From: Amphimedon queenslandica
Taxonomy: Eukaryota; Porifera; Demospongiae; Haplosclerida; Niphatidae
DNA length: 64,000 nt
Reading direction: 5' to 3'
Assembly: GCF_000090795.2 (NCBI RefSeq)
Contig: NW_003546673.1
Coordinates: 20,900 to 84,899 of the forward strand
In this document: in pieces, positions 23,501-35,500 of the stretch
How positions within the stretch are numbered: position 1 is the first letter of the stretch
Layout: each line of letters begins with the position of its first letter
Translations under genes and position numbers: made by a program
Notes under the pieces: generated by a model
Database searches by the model: none
Told to the model about the DNA's origin: nothing
What the model saw: the letters and a program-made list of their open reading frames with translations, nothing else

Positions 23501-26500
23501 GAATTACTACCCTCACAAACATAAGTTCCTTCAATGCTTCTACTAGGTGAAATGGAGTGTCCAAGTGCCCTGTTATAGTAACTAGTGAGTGTACTGAAGG
23601 GAGAAAAAATATCAACTCTAAGTTGCTTAAAGTCAGAGATTGTGACGCCTTCTGAAAATGAGGACCCATTGATTAAGGAACTTTCATGAGGAACCACTGC
23701 AGAGAAGGAGAAATGGTGATAATAGTTTGATAATTATAGTCTAGTAGACTCACCATCTCCTTTCGGGTCATACCAAGTAATTATATCACCAGGAATACGA
23801 AGAGCATTTTGTGTCTGACAAATTATGTCCACACTTTCACCTTCTTGAAAAGTCACATTATAATCAACAGAATGACGCTGTCCAAGTATACTGACATATG
23901 GTCTCGCTGTACATAAGAAATAATGATTTAAAATGAATGCAATATGCATTCATATTGACTCACTATCTCTGCATAATGTGTAATTAGGACTAGACCACTC
24001 CCCACCAGGCTGACAGTACCTATGGACAGGAGCATCAATATCATCACGATCCCAATATAAATAATGTCCATATTGACATGAAGTTGTTGTGCTTGAGCCT
24101 CCACCAGTTTTAGGCCATCCATTACTGCCATATAAGGAGCTATTGGTGATATTAGGCTCACAGAAACCACCAACTAAAAAATATAACAAATAAATAACTG
24201 ATAAAATTATAATAAAAATATGTCATACTTCCATAAACAATAGAGGATTGGACAATATTTAACTGTTCTGCATCACTCAACAGGCCACTGAACACAGTAC
24301 TGGTAATACTTCTACTGAGGTCTGTTGTTGAGTAGCTAGTGATGTTGCACATTACTGGCTGGTTTGATGAGCTGCTTTCTTCACGTGTAGGGCGTAGAGG
24401 CCCGTTATCAGAGCCATCATCAGACTGCATGACAGTACAGTTAACAATGTGAGTACCATTAGTCTCACGAAGGAGACTGAGAATCTAGAGAAAGAGGGAG
24501 AGAAGAGAAGAAAAGAGAAGGTAGTAAATTTAAAATCATTCACAATCATTGACTTACAAATCTCTCATGAGTACTTAAACGAAAACTTGTAGCTCTTTTC
24601 TTACGTCCTGCAAATTGGCCAGGTGGGGGTCGAGAAGGAGGAGGTTCAAGTGAGGGGATTTCAATATTAATTTGGTAAATGTATTCAAAAATAACACTTC
24701 TCCCAGGGATATCGTTAGGAACAGTTTGATCTGTAAAAGATAACAAATTTGATTATAGTTTGATTATAAAAAACTTTTTTAATAATTATGGTTCTTTTCT
24801 CCTTCTCCCTATCTTTACACTGTGCTTACTGAAGCATGCTGGGGCAATACCAGACCATGTGCTGTTTTCAAGGCACCTTCTTACTGGAATACCACCGAGA
24901 GAGAAGTTTGCTTGACAAGCATAAAAGGCAATCCCTCCTAATGTTGATCTTTCAATACCCACTTTTCCTCCTTCGGGATTAGGCAACAGACCACAATCAA
25001 CCACTGCATAGTTAAAAAGCAATTAAAATATGACAAATTCATTGTGTTTTCACTTACATTCACAACCGATGCTTTCACCGTTCCACGTAGCATTATCTTG
25101 ACAATAGCGAGTGTTGTTAGTTGCGTTTAGCCTGAAACCTCTGAAGCAGCTGTAATAAGCAATGGACCCACGAATACTAACGGATCCATTACCAGGCCGG
25201 GGGAGTTGTGGACACACACGAACTATACACAACAAAAAATTAATTAATAGCTGATAATCAAAATTATCATCAATGATTCTCTTACTTCCACTGCAGCGGA
25301 CGCCAGCTATAGCTGTAGTAGCAGAACACTCCAATAGTCTTTCAAAGTCTGTGAACTTAAAGCAATCAAGAAGAGAGTCTTCCCTCCCTCTACATCTAAA
25401 GTCAGAGTAGATGAATGCTGGAGTGTAATTGGTATTGAAGTAATTGTTGAATAATGCCTTGGACCCTGATGTTGAAAGTTATAAGTGTTGAATTCATTTC
25501 ATATGTTAATGATAATCTTACTGCAGCTGCTGCTTTCTTCATTGTCATAGTCGTCAATTTCTCTTTTGTTCCTATCATCTTCATAATCATCATAATAATC
25601 ATAATCATCATAGCAATCTGTAAACAAAATGAAAGCAAATCTCATTGTGAATTCCTAATTATACTCTCTCCTTTACCTCCTATGTCATAATTGAGTTGTC
25701 TACAGACAATACTTGCATAGAAACTGGTCCAAGACCTACCACTGCAGACTGAGGTCCAGGTGTTATTGGAGCAGATCTGAACATTTCCTTCATAGTCAGT
25801 GTCTCCTCCAACCAACCTTACATCACCATATGTACAATTATCATACGCAGAATCAGCTATTGAAATATAAGTCAAACAATAAAGAGTAATGATAGACTTA
25901 CGAATACAAAACACAGATGCGTCATCAAAACGGCCACAAGTTTGTCCTACGTCATTAGTAGTGGTAAAATTACAGTCCCATATTGAGGTCTCTGATCCAT
26001 TGCAATGGAGATTGAACAAACCAACAGGCCATTCATAATCAAAGACAGTAGTTGCTGCCAATACACCTAACAAATAATTATAATTAATGCAATTAGAATT
26101 TCATTTAAACTAATATTTTTCTAGCTATTAGTAAACATATGTAGGTGTATTGGATATACATACCGTGTTTGGAGTGTCCTAGTTGATGACAGACCACACT
26201 AGCTTCCTTTGAGGTCCAGCCATGATGACACACAGTGTACCAGCTCATGTTAACACAGACCTCCACTCTGCCTCTTAATCCTGAAATATCATCACCTAGT
26301 CTGATATTGCCATTAGTGCAGGGACCTATTAATGAAGGAATAAATAAATAAAAAGAGAATAGAAAAATTGAATGGAAAAATTCAATGAATCCTTACGTTC
26401 ACATACAACTCCGGCGTCATTAGCATTGGAGCAGTTATGAGTCCTGCATGGCTGCTGGTGACACTCCAACAGGTTGTCCTCTGTCCCAATGCAGTAAAGA

Positions 26501-29500
26501 TTAGAGAGGAATATAGGACTGGACCCTGGACCAAAAGACTTCACTCTAGCACCTACAAGTACATACAAAGCATCAGTCTAATGATAATATACTATTAATA
26601 TACTGACCTAGTGGTAGGTATCCTAATTGCCTGCATACAATGTCAGCCTCTTTATCATCCCATTCATTAGAGCATATGCTGCCCCATGCTTCATTGATGC
26701 ATATTTCAACTCTTCCTTCATGAGGACCACTCCCATTAACCAGTCTTACCTCTCCATTAGTACAATTAGCTCTCACTACCGAGCTCATTTCTATAGAATG
26801 TAAAAAAATGAATAAAATTAAAGGCTATTTTTTATTATGTTCGTTAATACCTTGACAGTTAACTCCAGCATCTTCATGAGACCTACATGAGTGCAGTAAT
26901 GGTTCCTGACTGTGTGAACAGTTTAAAAGGTTATCTTCAGTTCCGTTACAGTGTATATCAGTTATTCCAAAGGTGAGTTGTCCCTCAGTGAAACAGTTAT
27001 ATGTAGGCACAGCACCTATATATAATACCATTGTAATTATAAATTATTATTATTATTAATTTTAATCATAATAGAAATAACTTTGTAACTCAATGGTTGC
27101 TAATATATTGCAATCAGCTCAAAACTGATACCAAACATAAGAACATGTATAAGTATCAGAAAATAGAAAATTCTCTCCTAGTCATATTGGACAGAAAGAT
27201 CTGTGTGTACTATATAGTACAGGGATATGTACCATAGTACAGGGAGTTTTGCCTGATTTTGAAGGAACTTGAAAAATTTGTAAAAAAATTCAAATTTGAT
27301 TGGAATTTGCTCAAACTTGAAATACAACATAAGTGCATGTATATGCATCAGAAAAAAATATAAAAATAAAGAATTCTCATCAAGTGATTTTTAGTGAAAT
27401 TTGGTCAAAGACCCTGTACTGTAGTACAGGGACTTTTACCAAATTTTAGAGGAACTTTAAAAATTTGTAAAAAATTCAAATTTGATTGGAATTTGCTCAA
27501 ACTTGAAATGCAATATAAGTACATGTATATGCATCAGAAAAAAATATTAAAATGAAGAATTCTCACCAAATAATTTTTGGCAAAATCTGGTCAATGACTT
27601 TACTATAGTACAGGGATTTTGGACTGATTTTGGAGCAATTTTATAAATCCAATTTGATTATAGAATAGGTATGCATTATGATTTAGAAAAGTAATAACAT
27701 TTTGCTTAGTAAAAATTTTTTAAAATAAATATTACTTGGTAAAACATTATTGCTAGGATGAAATTTACATTAATTATCATCACATACCATATGGAGAATA
27801 TCCCAGTTGCCTACAGACAACTCTTGCATCCATTAGGTCCCAGTTCATGTGACACACTGTAGTCCATACTTGAGCAATGCAGAGCTCCACTCGTCCAATG
27901 GAACTAGCACTGGACCCATTGAGTCTTACCTCACCATCAGCACATGATTCTAAAACAATAACAAACAATGTAATAATAAGAATCAAATTAAAGCACCATT
28001 TCCAAGGCTGCAGTAATTGAAGGCGTTACTAATAAGAATTAATACAATTACCTTGACATCTAACATTGGCTATTGAGAGGTGACCACACCTCAGTGCACT
28101 GAATGTGTCGTTGGTACAGAAAAGGAGAGAGCTCTCATCTCCTCCACAGGAGACTTGAGATGTTATTGAAGGACCTAATCCTTCACCAAAGTAGCCTCGA
28201 AAAGCTGAAGTTGATGATCCTATAAAAATATTTAATTTAATCCTTTTTTCTAAAAATCCACACCTTGATATCCTAATTGGTTGCAGACCACATTGGCACT
28301 GTTAGATCTCCAGAAAGTCCCGCATATTGAGCCCCACATCTTATTATAGCAAACCTCAACACGGCCCTCCAACTCATTAGCCCCACCCATCAGCCTCACA
28401 TCACCATTACCACACGAACTATCAATCGTAGCATTATTATCTATTAAGAATCGTACAAAATATTCACAAGTATCACATTTCGTTATTATACTAACATTGA
28501 CAAATGACGTTAGCGTGAAAGGGACACTTTCCATCCGACTGATTATAAAAGGGACAGTCCCATATACTGCTCTCATATCCGGTACAGTTCAATTCATAAA
28601 TATAAAAGGAGTTACTGGAAGAATACCTGTTACCAGAGACAGTTTGGGCACCTATGCACACAATAATACATACAATGTGTAAAAATAATCCTATTTGTTG
28701 CTAGTATTACCATAAGGTGAGAATCCCAACTGTTTACAGACTACACTGGCATCAGTGTATTCAAAGTCATCCTGACAGATTGATCTCCACTCTCCATCAA
28801 CACACACCTCAACCCTGCCAGCATTATCCTGTCCTGTTACACCTTGAAGCCTAATATCTTCATTTTTGCATCTCTCTAAAGTAAAAGAAAAAAATAATAA
28901 AAAGTCCATCAACTAGATCTGTAATAATTATTATACCTTCACATTTAAGATGGAGGTACACATTATTTTGTGGAGGACAAAGTGTTGACACTATGCGGCA
29001 GTTGTTCAAGTTGTCCTCAGTTTGAGAGCATGAGAATTGTTTGTGAAAATAAGGAACAACTGGGAGTTTGAAGAATGGATCCAAAGAAGACCTTGCATCT
29101 TTATTAAAATATAATTTCATAACAATAATCAGATATGTAAGAAATTTTACTTTGTCCCAAGTGTCCAAGTTGTTTACAGATAGCATTATAGCTGTAAGTG
29201 CTTTGGAAGGTAGGACATAGCCCAAACCACATGCTATTGTGACATATTTCAGCTCTTCCTTCCAATGGGTTTGAACCACCAAGTAACCTAATCTGACCAT
29301 CAGTGCAATTAGCATACTGTGCCTCTTCATCTGGGGATCATAAGAGAAAGAAATAATAATAATTATTATATATATTATTTATCTTAATACTGACTCTTAA
29401 TGCATGATACAGCAGCATCATTGTTCCCATTGCAAGTGTACTCTGATAATAAACCATTCCTGGGACAGTCCCCTATAGACTCCTCGTCTCCAGTACAATT

Positions 29501-32500
29501 GAGATCAACTATATGGAATGGGAAGATTCCCTCAGGAAAATAACCAACCAATGGAACAGCACCTGCAAACATCATTAATAAGTATTTATAAGCATAGATT
29601 ATATCAATCCTCACCTAATGGAGAGTATCCCATTTGCCTGCAGAACACGCTTGCATCAGAATTATCAAAGAAATCGCTACAAATTGTACCCCAAGAGCCA
29701 TTCACACACAACTCAATACGACCAACTGTGTACTGTGGAAAAAGTTGATTGGATCTCTGTACAATGCGCATTTCTCCATTTGTACAATCTAAATATTTAT
29801 AGCAACAAGTTAAAAACAAAATATTTATTATTCTTACGATGACAACGGACTCCAATGATGGATTTAGAACCACATCTTGAGGAGCCAATCTGTCCAGTAA
29901 AAGTACAGTCACTTAAATACTTATCAGTACTCTGACAGGCAACAGAAGAGTATAGAATAGGCACATTACTGTATCTTCCAAAAGTAGCCACAGCACCTTA
30001 AATGAGATAATAAAAAAGATTATGAAACAAAAAGAGAAGGAAAAAGTTACCTTCTGTCTGAAATCCTAGCTGATTACACACAGCCTGATTTATCGCATTT
30101 GAATACCGGTAATAGCAAAGAACTCCCCAGGCGCCATTATGACAGATTTGCACAGTTCCTTCGTTAGGTGAGGGTCCATTAACTAACTGGATCTCATTAT
30201 CAGTACAATTTGAATATTCAACACTTAAATCTATTAATCTTATGATAATAATGTGATTTTATAATTTTATAATACCTTGACATATAACAGCTGCATCATC
30301 GGAAGTTCCACATGTTAATCCAGCAACTGGTTTTGTGCTATAAGTACAGTTTAATAATGACTCCTCATCTCCAGTACAAGAAACATTATAAATATTGTGA
30401 GGCAGTATACTCTCTGATCTAGTCATAGCTATTGCACCTATTAGTAGCAATATAGTGATTCAATGCATTAGCTGTAAGTGTGTGTGGATATACCATAAGG
30501 AGAATATCCAAGCTGATTGCAGACTACACTAGCACTATTGCTATCAAATCCATTAGTGCACACAGTCCCCCATGTACCATTCAAACACACTTCAACTCTT
30601 CCAAAGTTATCGTATCTATGATCAGCTCTCAACCTTATATCTCCATTGCTGCAATGAGCTACAATGGATTATAAATATAACTATTATAATGAAACTATCA
30701 TTCTACCTTCACAATGGACTCCTGCATGATAAGTGAATAAGGAACAAGCTGGAGATACAGAAAATGAGCAGTTTGACAGCGAGGGCTCATTTCCCCGGCA
30801 GCCATATGCCGTGGTGAAATTAACTGTCAGTATATCTCCTTTCCCAAATTCAGTTGTAAAATAAGCACCAACTGTTGGCAAGCCAAGTTGCCTACAGACC
30901 ACTAGAGCGTCTGGTGTAGTCCATGATAAAGGACATATCTCTCCCCAGTGATTGTTGAAACAAATTTGGACTCTTCCCTCCTCTGGTGTGTTACCACCGA
31001 CAAGTCTGACACTACCAGCAGTACAATTAGTTTCTGGTAGAACTATGTGTGTGCATGAAGATATTATAATGCAAGGATTGTGTATGTATACCTGCACATC
31101 TGATTCTAGCATCATTGAAAAAGCCAGTACAACCAGCTTGAGTAGTGTAATTCAGTAAGCAATTGGTGAAACTCCCTTCGGAGCCAGTGCAGTTGATGTC
31201 ACCAATGTGAACTGGTTTATAATCATTATAGTATCTACTACTAATGATGATAGCACCTGCATGTATATCAAATAGTATACAATAGTTAGGTTTGTGTATA
31301 TACCTGTAGGAGAGTATCCTAATTGCCTGCAGATTACATTTGCAGCAGTAGTGTTCCATGAGCGATCACAAATAGTACCCCACGTCCTATTAACGCACAC
31401 TTCAACAACACCTTCGTTTGGCATTCGTGAATTATCAGGGATTATCCTTACATCGCCACTATTACAGAATGCTGCAATGTACACACACACATGCAATGAT
31501 TTAAAATGGTAGCATAAAAATGAGCTTACGTTGACATTGAATTCCAGCATCATTATAATGTTCTCTTCCAATGGTATTTAGTGATACAGAACAGTCAAAT
31601 ACAGACTGCTGTGGTCCACTGCAAGCTATAGAGCTAAACAAGACAGGGCCGGTACCACGACCATGAAATGCATTACGAGTTGGCAAAGCACCTAGGATGA
31701 ATAATAAAATAATTATAAATATATTTACTAACTAAAAATGTACCTATTGCCGTGTAGCCCAAAACGTTGCAGACAGTTTGAGCAGAGTTTATATTCCAGC
31801 TATTTGGATAGACCGTGCCCCATGCACGATTAAGACAGATCTGTACCGTTCCTTCGTACTCTGTGTCTCCTCCTACTAGCATCACTTCTCCATCAGTGCA
31901 GTTTGAATATTCACCAGCTGGAACTAATGAGAAAAAGAAATGTTTATAAGAGTACTCAATATAATTATTGTAAATACCAGGGCATATAACTGTAGCATAG
32001 TTAAATCTAGAGCAAACTGGAGCATTGCTGTCCACTATGCAATCAGTGAAGCTGGCTTCATCCCCAGTGCAGTTGAGTCCAGATAATATAGAGATATAAT
32101 TAGCATCTCCATTTTGAGAGGAAGGCAATGCTATAGCACCTTTATGATGAGCAAAATAATATAATTAAATTAAAAAGGCAAAGCAGGCTACCATAAGGAG
32201 AGAATCCTAATTGTTTACATAATACACTGGCATCAGCATGATTCCAATACTCATTCCTGCATATGGAGCCCCATACTCCTCCAATGCAGACTAGTACTTG
32301 GCCATAGTAATAATTATCAGGATAAGCCAAGCGTACAGAGCCATTAACACAAGGTGCTATAATTGAAAAGAGAAGAGATCATTGTACATCAATTTACTTT
32401 AAATGACTGTTACAAACACAGAGCATGTTATTTGTAAAATCTGAAGGAATGAATCATAATGAATTTCATATTTAAAACAGCTGTTGTGCAACTCAAACTT

Positions 32501-35500
32501 TCCAGCAAGAGTGTATAAGGACATGAAACATGTAGTGAAATCTTTATTGTCTATTGCCATACCTGAGCAGGTAATGTTGACAGCATCAACAACACAAGGA
32601 GTTGAATGACTGATTAAAGATCTAACAGGACAGTCAGAAAACCTTTCCTCAGACCCACGACATTCTCGATGCTGTACTGTAATTGGAAACTGGAAGTTTG
32701 TCAATCTATGAATTGTACGCGTATTATCTAAAATAATAAAAAATGTTTCTCAATTTTGGAAGATTCTATTAATTTTCCACTCACAGTATTGAGTATATCC
32801 AAGCTCTTTACATACAACGTTAGTGCTGGCTGTATAATATCTGCTGTAACAAACACTATTCCATGAATTGCTGGAGCACACATGAAGAGTTCCTTCATTT
32901 GGTGCAGCTCCTCCATACAATCTTATATCACCATCAGAGCAGTTGACTGGTGCCTCTATCCCCTCTACAAGTTTTAGAGATATTTAGTTTACATTAAATA
33001 TTATGTTAGCTTACCTTTCTGACAGTATACTGTGACCGGTTGAAAGCAGCTTCTAACATTTGAAAGGACTCTCTGACAATCCAAGACATTCTTTTCGCTT
33101 CCATTGCAAATGACATCATAAACAAAATAAAAGTAAAACCCATTATTAATGTAACTGGTACTGTATGTAGCTCCTAAAATAGCAAAAAAATAATATCCTT
33201 GTTAATCAGTGTCATTAATATTACCATATTGAGAGAATCCAAGGCTAGAGCAGAGTACGCTGCTCAAGTTAGCATCACGACGAGTTAGACCAGAAGCACA
33301 AATAAGACTCCAAGTTCCATTAATACAGACACGGACGTGACCATAAGAACTGCTGGTATCATACTCCATATCACCATCAGTGCAACGAGCTTTAATTATT
33401 AATAATAGTGAATATCATTTTAAATAGCAAGTACTACCTCACCTTTACAAATCACTCTAGCTTCGTTGGACCTATAGCAAAAAGGACCAGGCAGGGTTTT
33501 TTGTGCACAGCTAGTAAGATTGCCAGTATGAGAACGTGTACATCTACCAGATAGAGTGAACACTGGCAAACGACTGGAACCAAACTGAGCGGATGATGCC
33601 CTAACAGCAAATCCTGAAAATAAAAAAACAAGTAATAATAATAATAATAATACTTTTAATTTTTCATTACTTTGATAGCCAAGCTGATTGCAAACCACAA
33701 GTAGTTCATTGTAACCAAAACCAGAGTAGCAAACTGAGCCCCAGAGACCATTATAACACATCTCAATCCTTCCTTCATATTGTGTACTGCCACCTCTCAG
33801 TCTTAAATCACCAGTAGAACAGTCTGATGGCTGAGCAGTAGACACTAAAGGAATAGTCCCATTAATACAATGCTAGGGGTTTAAGTCTATGGGCTTACAT
33901 TCACAAACTATAGCTGCATCATTGGTTGTCCCACAGTTAGATCTTGGCCTGTTATCATGTGGGCAATCCCAAATAGAGTCTTCACTTCCTGTGCAGTTTA
34001 ACTCACGAATATGGAAAGGCCAAACTCCCTCGGTGAAAGTTCTATTCAATGCAGTTGCTCCTATTATGAATTATATATAATGATAATTAATGAGGACACA
34101 CACATGTTCTTACCATAAGGAGAATATCCTAACATTCTACAGACTACGCTAGCATCATTATCATCCCATGACTGATCACATATAGTTCCCCAGACATTAT
34201 TAATGCATATCTGTACTCTGCCATATCTCCTAAAGTAGCTATCGCTGTTACTGTATAGACGAATGGTACCATTCTCACAAGATGCTACAATGGAGTGACT
34301 GTTGAACAATATTTAACAACGAAGGAGGACGTACCTTCACATTTGACACCAACATCATTGAAATGAGTACAAGATGATGGACTAATGTAAGGAGTGTGTG
34401 AGCAGCTAAGCAAGTTCGATTCCCTTCCACTACAACGGACATTTGTTAAGTGAATGGGTCCAATGCCACGACCAAATTTATTAGAAGTAGTGTATGCTAT
34501 TGATCCTATAAATGGATGTCAGTTAAAATGTGTTTTCTGTTTTCTAACAGTTTCATATTTTCTTATAATAAAGGAGTAGAATTGATAGTTTTCAACAAAT
34601 GCATGCATGCATGACCAACCTAATCCAATATGTCCTAATTGTTTGCAGACTATGTTGCTGTCAGGGATTCCCCAGTTAGACCCACATATGGTACCCCATA
34701 CTCTATCTATGCAGATTTCAACTCTTCCCTCGTAGATTGTCTGACCACCAACAAGTCGTATATCACCAGTTTTGCAACTGGTCACATTTGTATTATTGCT
34801 CCCTGTAAGAAGAAATCAGCTTACAATGAGTACATGGTATTTGCATGTGCAACTACATACAAGGGTGAAAATTGGCATGTATAATAGTGTCTATGAGTGA
34901 TGCTATATGATAAAAGTATGCATAAATAATACTCTTACATTGGCAAGAGACTGATGCATCCCAGAAGCAGTTTCTTGGTGGCTGTCTGTTGAAAGAGCAG
35001 TTCCATATGCTGTCCTCATCTCCAATGCAATTCAAATCCGTAATGTGTGTAGGCCATAGCGAGTCACTAAATGCATTTCTGATAGCAATAGCACCTAATT
35101 GATTAAATCACCAAAAGTTCAGTCTGATCTAAGTGTGACTATACACTTAGGTACATAAACATAGAAGAGTAATTTCTTTGAACGACCATATTAGACCATA
35201 TAAGACAGGATGAGTGATAGTAATAAAATGCCACAATATGAAAATGAAATTAGACTTATTATGACACTTGTATCTCACCATAATTTGAATATCCTAGTTG
35301 TTTACAGACTACCCTGGCATCTGTTGTATCCCAGTAGTCAGAACAAATAGTCCCCCAAGTCCTATTGGAACATATTTGAACACGTCCTATGAGAGAAGTA
35401 GGTCCACCCGCAATTCTTATGTCACCGCTAGTACACGGGACTAAAGGAAAAGGATGATTGTAATGAATTATTTTTAACATATCTCTTTTTCTCTCTCTCT

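Noticed and set aside
25285-25859. A gene boundary between an SRCR-only secreted protein and a separate GPCR
   Set aside because: I looked for a stop, a poly(A)-like break or a signal peptide here. The exons continue in matching phase into the Sushi domains, so one gene is the simpler reading, though transcripts must confirm it.
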